Shown piece by piece: positions 11,685 to 24,000 of a stretch of 64,000 bases of DNA (within the stretch, counting starts at the first letter, position 1; each line of letters opens with the position of its first letter). This DNA comes from Tetrahymena thermophila SB210 (lineage: Eukaryota; Ciliophora; Oligohymenophorea; Hymenostomatida; Tetrahymenidae), in the NCBI RefSeq assembly GCF_000189635.1, contig NW_002476334.1, forward strand, positions 310,001 through 374,000, written 5' to 3'. The position numbers and the translations under genes are program-made. The notes below the pieces were generated by a model. The model saw nothing but the letters and a program-made list of their open reading frames with translations, did not search any database and was not told the DNA's origin.

Positions 11685-13977
11685 AATTTCTTAAAGAAGT
11701 ATAAATTTAATTAAATATATTTCAGTAGACTCTTATTACTTAAAATACAAATTTAAAAATCTGAGGATAAAAAAATAAGAAGAGTTGTCTGAATTGATGT
11801 AAATAATTGTAAACAATAATTTTTTTAATCTTAGAAGTAATATTTAAAAACCGAATAAAATTGGTCTTAACTTTACTTTTATATTAAAAAAGATTAATTT
11901 TTTAGAATTGGTTTCTTTATACTTACAAAAAATTAAACTTTGTAAAAGATTTGAAATTAATTGTAAGCAAAGAATTTTGCTTTTGGTGCAAAATATGATT
12001 AATAAATAATTTTTTATTATTATATTATTTCATAAGATGGAATTTTTAAGATTTTCAAAATATAAATTTATTTATTTTTACTAAAGATAATTACTTAAAG
12101 TAGAAATAACATATTTTTATTTCAGATTTTTAAAATCTAACAAATAAGTTTTGTTTTATTCTTTTTAATAGAATAAAATAAAACTTTGATTAAACAATTT
12201 AAATAAAAAAAAAATCAAAAATGTTGATTGAATTATTAACGAATAAAATACTATAAATTTATTCCCTTTAATAGATTTTAAATTATTTTCTATTAATTAA
12301 AAAATATGTCTTAATTAAAATAATTTAATAAAATTTTTTAAATAATAAGTCTAAATGAGTATAAAAAGAAATTGTTTCTTAAACTTAGATAAATAATCAA
12401 TTTGTAAAGTAATATTAATTCATTTATTTATTTTTGAGTATAATTGGTTGTAATTAAAAAATTAGAATCTTTCTATTAATCTTATTATTTTCACCGTACA
12501 AAATTTTAGATTATTTTAAATAAGATTTCTTGAATGAGGTTACTAAATTTATTGTTGTGTAATTTCTTTCGTATTAGATGAAATCATCCTTAATTTCGCA
12601 AATACCAAAAAAACATAGATTACACAACATAAAGTATCAAGATAATTTAAAAATAAAAGTGTAATCTGTAATGCCATATTAAAAAAGGCTTTTGTATTTT
12701 TTTTAGAAATATTTTTTAAAAAATTTATTTTTTTCAATAGTGACGATGCAATTTCAATATTTTTTATCTTCTACTCAAAATTATATTTCTATTCATTAAA
12801 TTATTCAATAGGTAAAAAACATCAGACAGCAACTAAAGTGTAAAAATGTAGATTTTTAAATCACAAATAAATTGCCATTGGGCAATACCAAAATAAAATA
12901 TTTAAAATCTCCATATATATGTGCATACAATACATTTTGTATCAAATTTTAAGGCTGATTTTGAAAAAAATTTTAATTCGTTTTATCGTTATTTCTTTTT
13001 TAAGAGTTTTTGAGTAATTGTTTACTTTTTAAAAATTGTTGTTTATTATTATTATTATCTGTTTAGATGTTAGTATAAATTTAAAAACTGTATCTCATCG
13101 GTATTGAAGAAAAAAAGCTAAACTCATTAAACAAACGGTGAAATAAAAATAAACTCATCTCAAAGAATGAAATGATCTATGAAGGATATTCTTAACAACA
13201 GAAAAAACTTAGTTTTACCTTAGGATACATCTATTTTATAGAGGATTAACTTGTTATAGTAAATTTAATAACTGTGATGTAAAAACAACTTTTATAATAA
13301 TCTAAATCGTATTATTTGCGTGGAGAAATTTCAAACAAAACAGATCTTAAAAATAATTTGCATGAGAAGTTCAAAGTTAAGCATCAGTAAAACCTTAAAA
13401 AGTTTTACAATTTAGTTGAGTTTTTTAGATTTTCTAATTTTGGCTGAATTTATAAATATTTAAATCTCATATAATCTGTGTAAAGAGAAAAAACATGTAG
13501 ACATTTTTAAAACTTCTTGTTCTATTTTAATTTGTTTCAAACTCTTGGGTTTAGAACAAAAAAATATATGATTAAATATTTTTTTTAGCTTTTTTGATAA
13601 ATTATACTGGATTTTTATTGAAAAATCATTCAACTTTTGATCATCCTACCTTAAATTTTGAATGAAAAGCATCTTTGAGTATATTTAAACTAAAATATTT
13701 TATCGATTTAGCTCAAAAAAGAGTAATTATTGAAATTAGCTAAATATTGCATCATGTGGAAATTTTTTCACTCAAATAATGATCAAACAAAATTTCAATC
13801 AATCAATTAATTCTTTGCTTTTAGTTTTTGAAATTACCTTTAAAAAACAAACCTAATCTCTTTTCGTCTATAATTAATTTAATCAAAAAAAAAATAAAGC
13901 TTTCCGAAAAGGGGGGGATAAATTGTGTACTACTGCTGTTGTTGCCTAATATAGAAAAGACGCCGCCATTACGTGAG
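11685..13977. other. 2.3-kb divergent intergenic region
   Basis: This region lies between divergent genes (hydrolase on -, amine oxidase on +) and is very AT-rich. Two short frames stand open under the ciliate code: 12420-12737 on the minus strand (105 aa with a hydrophobic segment ALQITLLFLNYL) and 13172-13447 on the plus strand (91 aa). Both are short enough to be chance in such DNA. A run of seven Gs at about 13911-13917, just before the amine oxidase start, is odd for the local composition. Confidence 0.5.
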
Positions 13978-15369
13978 ATGAGTACCAAACGGAAATCTGT
14001 TTTAATTATTGGTGCTGGTATATCTGGTTTAGCTGCTGCTCATTCTTTGCATGAGAATGGATTTGATGTTCAAATTTTTGAAGCTCGAAAGGAGTTTGGA
14101 GGAAGAATACGTAAGGATGATTCATTTGCTGGGTTCACCCTCGAGGTAGGCGGCGAGGAAATCCACAAAGTGAACAGTCCTTATTACCATCTAGCCCTGA
14201 AAATGGGAGCTGATCTTAAACCTGATGACACACTCAATCATTACTTTGAAGACATTGAAAAAGAAGAACTCATTGATAGAGAAGAATTTTTAAACAAGTA
14301 CAATGACTAATACTTCTACAATGAAGTTGTTTAAAATAGAGACATCTAAGACGACTCTCAGTCACTCTAAAATTTCTTTACCAAAAAGGGACTAAAATCT
14401 CAATTTTACCAGTGGTACGAAGCTTTCTGGGGTATTGAAAACGGAGGTTCTCTGAATGAAATTTCTGTAAAAGCATACGGAGATTACGAAAGTGGTAGAA
14501 AGAGTGATCATGACTTAAATTTCATATTGATGAACACTTCTCACTATGAGATCATTGAAAAAGCTTTTGAATCTGTATTACCTTTCATTCATTACTCTAC
14601 TCCTATCACTGAAATCAACTACTTTGGTGAAAAAGAACACCCATTATAAAGAGACGAAGATGATGAAGATGAAGATAATGACGAAGATGACTGTAAAGGA
14701 AAGGATTTCAATAGAGTTATCATTTTCGATAAGTAGGGAAATAGATACGAAGGAGACTATATCATTGTCACAGTTCCTATTTCTTAGTTGTAAAATAAAA
14801 CAATTCGCTTTAATCCAGAATTACCACCTTAAAAGTAAGATGCTATTCGTCGTATGAAGCTCGGAAGAGGAGGTAAAATCCATTTCAAATTTAAGAATAG
14901 ATTCTGGCCTGATAATGCAAGGACAATCTTTTTAAGATCTAAAATCAGTTTCTTGTGGAATCAATACCACGAATAGAAAGATACTGATGAAATTCAAACT
15001 AATGTCTTGGCTGGTCTTTTAGCTGGTGATATTATGGATGAAATGCAAGATCCTGAAAAAAGGTAGGCTCTTATTGATGAAGTTTTAGAAAAAATGACTC
15101 GTGTCTTCAAATACCCAAATGCAAAGGAAGAATTATTAGATGTTATGTGGAATGATTTTACTAATTTTGAATACATCTAAGGTAACTACTCAATGCCAAC
15201 TTTAAATATTGGTAGCTCTCGCTATATTTATTAATAGCCAGTTGATAACATACTATTCTTTGCTGGAGAAGCTTCTCATACTACCGATTCGATGACAATT
15301 CATGGTGCTTATGAGACAGGTTTGCGTGACGCATAGCGCATCATCGATCTTCAGAAGGAAAAGAAGTGA
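13978..15369 (+). CDS. FAD-dependent amine oxidase family protein
   Basis: A single uninterrupted frame of 463 aa from ATG at 13978 to TGA at 15367-15369. The frame is open further upstream, but only from a non-ATG codon. Near the N terminus VLIIGAGISGLAAAHSL is the dinucleotide-binding GxGxxG loop, followed by IFEARKEFGGRIR, the glutamate and GGR motif of amine oxidases. The C terminus has ILFFAGEASHTTDS and HGAYETGLRDA, the flavin-closing motif. An acidic insertion (DEDDEDEDNDEDD) lies near residue 230. The family includes monoamine and polyamine oxidases and LSD1-type demethylases; no SWIRM or tower domain is present, so a soluble polyamine-oxidase-like role is the best guess. No signal peptide is evident. 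The substrate cannot be read from sequence. Confidence 0.9.
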
Positions 15370-16662
15370 AAAAATTGTTCAATATAGTGAAGATTTTACC
15401 TAATATGAAAAAGCTTACCTTTTATAACATATTATTTCTTGAAATTTATTTTTTATTTGCATAATAATTTTGTTGTTTTTTATTTTTCTTTGTAAGCTAA
15501 ATAAAATTTCTATAGGTTTTACACCATTTTCTAACTATCTTTTTCAGAACTTTAATATTTCTGTGATATATTATATCCTGCTAAAAAAATCTGATATAAT
15601 AATTAATTGAAAGTAAATTAATTAAAGAATTTAATAGTAATATTAATTGTCATTTCTAAAATCCTTAAATTATTTATAAAAAAACAAAATTTGTCAAAAA
15701 AATTCATAATATGTATGCTATTAATTCAAAAGCATATAAAATTCATTATGTAAAAAATTCTAATTTATAGACCAAGCTTGAAAGATCAATCAACAAATAA
15801 AAAAAATGATTAAAATTTATTTAATTTTTTTTAATTTTAATTTAAGTCCTATAATTCTTATTATCTAAATTAAAAAGGAATAATTGTTAATAAAATAATC
15901 TCTTACATTAAAAATAAAAACTAAGAAAATTAAAATTAAAGTTTAAGCTTTAATTAAAAAAGCTAGTTTATTAAAATATTTAATCTTCTAAAAAAATTTT
16001 TATTACTGTTACTTATTTTAATTTTATTAAAAAATAATTAATTTTAATTACAAAAATCAGACAAATATAAAAAGTATTTTATAAAAAATAAATTATTTTT
16101 TTTAAGTTTAAATTTTTTGATTTTTTTTTTCTTAGGTACTACCTATTCGTATAAAGCAATTTTAATCAGATATCTTATAAGTATTTTTTGAGTACTTTTA
16201 TATTAACATCTTCATGCTTAGAATATGCCTTTTATATAACTTTTAATAACTATTAGAAGTAAATATTTGGTTACCTGAAATAAAAAATGTCATATTCCAT
16301 TTTTAAATTCGTTGGTGATAATAAATTTTATGAGAATTCTTGATGAAATTTAAAGAAAAAATATAAATAATTATCTTTGTCCACTCACTAAAAATACACA
16401 AATAAATACATATTAATAATAATTAATAAAAGTAATAAGATAAATCTTTGATTAAAAAATATTGGTTATTTTACTAATTATAAGTGTAAAAAATAGCTAT
16501 AGGAGTCAATAGATTAGTTAGTTTTTCTCTAAAATAATCACTTTTGAGATACTTTTTTATAGCTGTTGAAATACCGCATAGATTATAAGAAGAATAGTTG
16601 GTATATAATTTATAAAGTGCCAAAAATTAGACTTAGTTACTTACTCCAATTTTACTTTAGCA
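15370..16662. other. intergenic, no gene seen
   Basis: An AT-rich 1.3-kb spacer between two plus-strand genes, dominated by A and T homopolymers. No frame of note and no RNA motif. It presumably carries the carboxypeptidase promoter. Confidence 0.6.
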
Positions 16663-19600
16663 ATGTAGAATGAAGAAATACAAACAATTTAATAAGATGA
16701 AAAACTAGAATAAACCTCAGAAAATTATGTTAATTCATAAGAATAATAGCAGGGGGAAAGTGTTAATTTGGATAGATTTTAAACTAATATCTCTACAAAT
16801 GAAGGAAGAATAAAATTATAGTTGAAGGAAAATTTGTAAAAAAAAGAAGTTAATTAAAAATTAGAGAGCAATGAAAATGAGGATTCTGATTCGAATAATA
16901 GCGATTACTTACCTCCACCTAATCCTATATTAAATTATAATTAAAATGATGATTTAGTTAAAACAGCTTATAAATTTGTATTTAAGTAAATTTTTAGAAT
17001 TTTTTATTTAATTTTTAAATAGATTTATTGTTCTTTATCAAGTAAGCTTCCATAGTTCAATGAATACAATCAAAATGGTAAATAGTTAGTGTAGACAACT
17101 CCTCAAAACATGAAATTTGTATTATTTAATTTAATGCATACATTTTTTAAAGCAATATTTTTTATTTAAAAGGCTAGTAAAAAAATTGAAGCTGCTTCTA
17201 AAAAAGATAAGGCTAATAAAGAAGGTACTTTATAAGAAATATATGGAAGTATGGAACCTATTTATAGAAAGATGGATAATACAAATTACAATTTTGTTCC
17301 TCTAAATAAGAAAAGATATTTCTCTGGCCTTTTTTGTGATTTAAAAAAATTAGTGAATGATGAAAAAGGAGATGCTCTTACCACTTAATACGATTTAATA
17401 TCATATTTACAAAGAAATTCAAAAATAATTATTCAGTAAGATAATGAAAAAGCTTAAATAATAGAACAGCAATAAAATACTGAATCTCTTAATAAATTAA
17501 AATATAAACATACTCTTAGAATGGATTCGTCTTTTGAGAGTGGAAATTTATTTGCTGCCTATTAAGTAATTTTTACTTTATTTAGGGAAATCTTATGTTT
17601 TTTAAGTAAATATGATCATATTATTAAATTAGATAGGACCAAAAGAGTATGATCTTGTACTTTAGAACGATACTAACTCTAAAGGAAATACTTAATGGTT
17701 TTTCTTTTCAGTTTAAGGGACTTAAAAAAATCAAATAGTTAGATTCAACATTGTCAATTTAGTAAATTAATTTTAATTAAACTTTTGTAATTCTTTTTTT
17801 AGATGAAAAATGATAGTTTGTTTAACTATGGAATGAGACCTGTAGTATTTTCAAAGAAGAAAAATGAATAAGAGTAATAGGGATGGTTTAGAGGAGGTTT
17901 TAATATTTCTTACTTTAAAAATTAAATCTTAAGAGAATCGCAAGAAAAAAAAACATACTACACACTTTAATTCAGCTATAAATTCGAAAACAGTAATGAT
18001 ACAGTTTATTTTGCTCATTGCTATCCTTACACCTACACTGATCTAAATAACTATTTAAGCGGACTACTTTCTTCAAATCCTTCAGAAATGAGCAAAATAT
18101 GCTAAAGAAAAAAACTTTGCTTAACTCTAGCAAAAAATAAATGCGATATCTTAACGATCACTGCTCCAAAATAAGTAAATAAATATTTAATTATTTTATT
18201 CTTTATCGTAATTAATTTTTAGTTAAAATCAAGTGCAAACCAAAAATCTAAATAAGCAATAATCATAATTGCAAGATAGCATCCAGGAGAAACTCCTGGA
18301 TCTTGGATGGTTGAGGGAGTTATTAACTATTTGTGCAATCTAAAAAGTGAGGAAGCTTCATATTTGAGAGAAAAATGTGTCTTTAAAGTAGTACCTATGG
18401 TCAATCCAGATGGAGTGATTCATGGTAATTATAGAACAGATTTAAGTGGTGTAGATTTAAACAGAAATTGGTTAACTCCAGACAAATAATATTTAACAAC
18501 AGTATATGCAATAAAATAATTAATCAGCTCTATTTCTAGGGAATATAAAATTCGTTACATAATTGACTTGCATGGTCACAGCAAAAAGTATGATTAATTT
18601 TGTTAAAATTATTTTTATTCATGTTTTAATTTATACCAGAATGAATGCTTTTTTTTATGGAAATCCTAATGATGATGATGTTGAAGAGTCAAGAATATTT
18701 CCTTTAGTCTGTGCTGAAGAATGTAAATTTATAGATTTTTCAAGCTGCACCTTCAAGCTGCAGTAAAGTAAATCCAACACAGCGAGAATAGCTTTATTTA
18801 ACTAGCTTTTTAAAGTTTATAAAACAAATATTTTAACTTTAGAAGCATCTTTTTATGGTTCAACTAATAAAAATTAAGAAAAGAATCATTTTACTATCGA
18901 ATAATATAAGGAAATCGGATCTGCTATTTGTAAATCTATGTATAAACTTTATAAATAAGAAGAAGAATATGAGATGGAAATTTAAAAATAGCTGGAATAA
19001 TAAAAGGCTGAGTAGCAGCAAAACCAAGGAGAAAATTCATATTCAGATAGAAAATAAATTATAGATGTTTAGATCTATAAAAGCATGAATGTTTATGAAA
19101 GATTATTTAAAAACTTCAAGTGTGATGTGCAGTCAGTTCTGAAAAAGAGTATTAATAAAGACTAGACTAAAACAAATAATGATTCTTCAGGTAGTGATTC
19201 GGATCCAAGCGCAGATGAGCTTAATGTAAAGGAAATTAAATCGATAAATGAAAATTTAGCTAAAGTTAATAAAAATTCTGCTTTAAATTCTGTAATTACA
19301 AACAACGGAGGTAATACAAGCACATCGAAACAATCTTAGAGTAGAAAATAAAATACCAGTTCAATGTATAAAAATGAGAATGCTTCACCAACTACATTTA
19401 AGTCTGCTTTGAAGTAAAGAACATTTGAAGAAGATGAAATAAAATAGAGAAAAAACATGGTTTCTTCATAGTCAGCCTAAAATACTAGTATAGCTATACA
19501 AACTGATTACTAAGAATGGCTGAATCGTGAAAAGAGTTTATCATTATTTAGTATAAAAATATAAGATGAAGAAGAGTCGATAGATATTATAGACATAAAT

Positions 19601-22342
19601 GATATTTCTAAGAAATAAAATAATTACTAGATGGCATTAGATTTATCTTCAAGGAATTCACATCATCATTAGAACTCATTGAGTTTGAATCCTTCTAATT
19701 AATCAAGAGGAAATAACAATATTAAAAGTGAATTAAAATCTTATTAAGAGTGTGTTTATAATTCTGCCCAGCTTAGATAAAGTGGTGCTAAAACAGAATT
19801 ACCTCAGTATAGAAAAAATAGCTATTGGTAGTAGACATATAATTAGAAGGCTTCTAAAATTACAATGGCTAACAGTGAATAAAATTCTTTATAATAATCT
19901 TAAATAGTAACAAATAATGAATTTAAACTTCCTAGTGCAATAAATTCTTCTAATGCTAAATCTATAAGTACAAGTCCTATGAAAAATTTAGAAAATTAGT
20001 CTTTTATATATAACAGTTTGAACTAAGGTCAAAATGTTGCTAGCTAAAGTGAAACTAATTAAAAAACCGATGACTTGTCTTATAATCAAACCTTTAATAA
20101 CAGTGCAAATCCACAATAATAATAATTTTCTCATCTCTATAAAACAATATTTCGTTCACCAAAGGAGGAAAATTAAAACTTTTTAGTATAATTAAGTAGA
20201 AATACTTATAAATTAACAAGGTAAGGATACATAAACTATAGTAATCAAATAGTTGCTATGAAAAAAAACGATGTTGGGCCGTAGGCTACTTAGCTGCAGT
20301 TAACAGTTAGGGATTAAAAAAAGTTAAAAGTAATTGGAAATAATCGAATGCAAAGCAGATAAAATAATATATCAAATTCTTATATTGAAACTATTACAAA
20401 ATAAAATGCTAAAGGATAAAATATTATCCTTAACGATGCTTGCACTTAAACTTTAATAACTTTATAGTCTATATCTAGGTTTTGTAAGACTTAGCCATCT
20501 CGAAACAAGGAATAATCTCCAGAAAGATAACTGAAAAAAGAAATTTTTTCAAAAAGTAAAGAATTAACTGAATCTACGATTATAAAACAATTTAACAATA
20601 ATGTCAATAATTAATTAAGAAGTGCAATAGGTAAATAGGAAAATAATGAAAAGCATAACAAACTTAAAAGTAAAAGATCAGGAAGTTAAGATTTGGTTAT
20701 ACATTATTACGATAATAATTAAGATAAGTTTATTGAGTAAAAAAGCTCTTTTGATGATATTAATGTACTTCCTGAAGAAGTTAAAAACAATTAAATATTA
20801 CTTTCTAATCCTTCAGAAACCAGAGGAGTTCAAAAAAAGAGAAACAAAAATTAAAATTTGACAAATAGAAACTTTATTCATAGTTCTAAAACTTAGTAAG
20901 TATCTCCAGATGATAGATTAAATATGCTATGCTCAGATTTATAACCCTTAAATATACAGCTCACTAAAAATATATCAACTAAAAATACTAAAAAAAATAA
21001 TGAACCGCAATAGGCTAATTCTCAAATTTGTTAAGCAGGTGATAATTTAGGTCATTTAACAAGTAGGTAAAATAGTAAAAATTTATCTAATTCCACTCAT
21101 TTAAATTAAACATCATCTGCCTAGCCTAATGTGTATTTATAGCAAACATAATAGAATTCTCTAAACTAAAGCGGATAATCTGTACTAACGGGGAGTGTAA
21201 ATAATAAAAATGTGGCATCAAATAATATGGTGTCTCTTATAAACAATGAAAGCTAATTAAACAATAAAACTACGGCTTTGGGCAACAATATAATACTAAA
21301 CAAAGCAAAAGTTCTTTAAATAATCAATACTTAATTCGCATCAAATAATTAATCTCATAATTCAAGCAATGAAATCAATGTACAAGGAATTAATATAAAA
21401 TCTAACCCATATTAGAGTATTAACTTATAGGCGTTTGGGAGTTTGACTTCCAATATCTAAACAGTAAATTAAAAACTACAATTGCTTCCTTTGGAAGTTG
21501 AAATAACTTAAAAAGAAAGAAGGAATTCTCTAATTTAAAATAAAAATTCCTTAAATACTAGTTTACCTACTACTTCATATATACAGAATTAAAGTTTACA
21601 AAATAAAGATAGTTTAAATAACAAAATTAATCGTGTGACAAAGAACGCAAGAAGTTTATCTGGATAGAAAGGATATGGAGATTCTTAAGGATAATAATAT
21701 TTATAAAGTACGAATATTTTCAATAACCAAATAAGTGGAGGCTCTATATAAAATTCTTTAATAAACTAAGCAGAATACTATAAGTATGAAATAAATCAAA
21801 AAAAAGATGCTTAGAGAAGAACTTCTACTTAGAATAAATTACAGAAAGATTTAATGGAGTTATCTCAAACATTCTAAAATGATTCATAAGTAAAAATCAC
21901 TTAATCAGATTAAAAAAATAAATTGAATAAGCTTTAATAAACTCATAACTTAAGCTTTGATTCCTACAACGTTTTACAATCTTAAGGAAACTTAAATATA
22001 TCTTGCACTCAAAATGCAAATCAAATCGATTCAAATTTAACTAATGGATTGGATATCAACTCCTAGATGAATAATTCTAAAAATATAAATATTATATCAG
22101 ACAACTTTGAAAATCATGTTAGTAAATTCAAGTCAAACAAAGAAATTATCGAATTTATAAAGCAATAAAAAGCTAATAAATTATAAACTTAACATACAAC
22201 AGCTACAATTAATTCTACTAATGTTAGTAATCCTTTATCTGGAATAAATTAATCAATGAAAATCGCGTTTGTGCAAAGACAATCTAGAAAAGTATATAAT
22301 TCACCTTTTAATTAGAGATTTTTAGAGAAGATACTAAATTGA
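16663..22342 (+). CDS. cytosolic carboxypeptidase-like (M14) enzyme with long disordered tail
   Basis: Exons 16663-17565, 17633-17761, 17803-18174, 18223-18587 and 18640-22342 give 1823 aa; introns are 67, 41, 48 and 52 bp. The N-domain has MDSSFESGNL, EYDLVLQND and the NSLFNYGMRPVVFS-like segment typical of the CCP/AGBL family. Catalytic motifs are present: HPGET (zinc His488 and Glu491), VNPDGV, GVDLNRNW, DLHGHS (zinc His585) and LEASFYG (catalytic Glu658). The CCP family removes glutamate or tyrosine residues from tubulin tails and other proteins, which fits a cilium-rich cell. After about residue 720 the protein is roughly 1,100 residues of Q/N/S-rich low-complexity sequence, far longer than usual. 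Two 3n-length AT-rich stretches (16978-17022 and 17119-17172) could be introns or translated; if introns, the protein is 1790 aa. Confidence 0.9.
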
Positions 22343-22434
22343 GGAAAGATAAATAAATAAATTGATGTTTTTTGAAAATGCTTGATAAAATGTTTATTTC
22401 AATACAAATTTTAATTTAAATTACTAAATAAGAT

Positions 22435-22745
22435 ATTTAATAGTTAAATATATTTTAAGAATAATTTTAGTTTAACAACTTATTAAGTTAATAAATAAAC
22501 AATAATGTAAATGTAAATATTTTATTTATATTTATCATAAAATAAATAGTAATACTTTTATTCCATAAATGTTCAAATATCTATTTATTTAATATATTAT
22601 TAATAAAATATTACATGGATTAATCTATTTTAAGAATAATTTTAGTTTAAAAACTTATTAAATTAGTAAACTAGTAAATAAAGAAATGTCATAACAAATT
22701 AATTTTATATTTATGATAAAATAGTAATACTTTTATTAAAACACG
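22435..22745. repeat. degenerate direct duplication, about 180-bp period
   Basis: The phrase TTTTAAGAATAATTTTAGTT recurs about 180 bp later, and each copy ends in similar sequence around ATAGTAATACTT. A weaker third copy with ATAATATTTTTATTACC follows near 22990. This suggests an old local tandem duplication in the 3' flank. Confidence 0.6.
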
Positions 22746-23612
22746 CGCAATCATAAAATATCTTATTATTTCACTGTTTTTTTCAAGTAAAACTTTAATC
22801 AAATGTTTTTAGAAAATTTTAGATAAAATTGTTTTATTTCAATTAAAAATTTCAAAACAAAATAGAAATGAAAATATTTTATCCTTCACCCTATTTTAGG
22901 TTTTGTTTAAAAATAAATTGGTTAAATTATTAAATAAAAATATAATTAAATAAATCTATTGACTTATTTAATTAATACTTATGATAACATAATAATATTT
23001 TTATTACCTACACAAATCATGCACAAAAAATATATTTATTCCCCTACTTAATTCAAGCAAAAATTTTAATTTAATTCAGTATCTAATCATATCAGAAATA
23101 CTACTGAGCTTAAATCTAAAAATAAATTTAATCTTACATGTTTTTAAAAGTAATTTTTCTTAATTATTTGAAATGATAAAAATTATGAGTACTTACTATT
23201 TTTTTTTGAAGAATTAAACTTATAAAAATTAGATCACCTCGTTAATTTTAATCTTAAGAAATTTATCAAAATATTTACATTAATTATATAGCCTTTATTG
23301 AAATAAAAGTGAAAATTTATTGATTGATTATATTAGAAAGGTTGTGAATTTGATTTAAACTACTCTAGTTTGCTTCTAATGTATAATTTAAATTTTTATA
23401 TTATGATTTTTTTATCAAAAATACTTTTGGATAAAAACCAATTTTTATTTTTGGTTAAGTACTTTGTCGCGCATTATTAAAATTTGATTATAAGATAGAT
23501 ACTATTGACTTAGTCTGCAATAAATAAATGAGATGATACTAAAAAGAAAATCTAAAGGTTAAGATATTCTTTTTCTTTTGTAAATTTTCAGATTGTCTAA
23601 AAGTAAGAATAT

Positions 23613-23788
23613 TTATGTATTTATGTATGTATGTATGTATCACCTTCAATTCGTAAAATAAAGAAAATTAGAAAAGCTATCAAAAAATTTAGAAAAAAAG
23701 AGTGTTGTTGTATTTGATAATTTTCCAAAGTAATCGAACTAAAGATCAAGAAAAATCAAGTGATTTAGCAGGATACATACATACATAC
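23613..23788. repeat. inverted pair of ATGT / ATAC microsatellites
   Basis: A run of ATGT units (about 23613-23640) faces a run of ATAC units (about 23773-23788). They are complementary and could pair as a hairpin with a loop of about 130 bases. Confidence 0.6.
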
Positions 23789-24000
23789 TTAGTTAATAAT
23801 ATAAAAAAATAAAGTAATTAAGATAGAGATCAATAAAAAAGATCAAAAATAGAAGTGTTGAACAAGCGAGTCTTAAGAAAAGGATTAATAAAATATAGTT
23901 TAACTGACAAGAAAAAGGAAGAAGAAAAATGTCATAATAAAATTAGTAATAAACATAAGCTTAGGTTTTCACTAAAGATGAGTTTATTAGATAATACAAA

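Larger units (their letters stand above)
22343..24000. other. intergenic with degenerate repeats
   Basis: A 1.7-kb spacer between two plus-strand genes. It holds a degenerate repeated block (about 22435-22560 and 22615-22745, perhaps a third remnant near 22900-23005) and complementary ATGT and ATAC microsatellites. No convincing gene. Confidence 0.6.

Noticed and set aside
12420-12737. 105-codon minus-strand frame with a hydrophobic segment
   Set aside because: Length is within chance expectation where only TGA stops; there is no motif and no supporting context.
13172-13447. 91-codon plus-strand frame beginning MIYEGYSQQQ
   Set aside because: Amino-acid pattern looks protein-like, but it is short, isolated and without homology I recognise.
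13828-13977. Upstream extension of the amine oxidase frame
   Set aside because: It begins with a non-ATG codon and encodes Lys/Leu-rich, low-complexity sequence; the ATG at 13978 leads directly into the FAD-binding motif.
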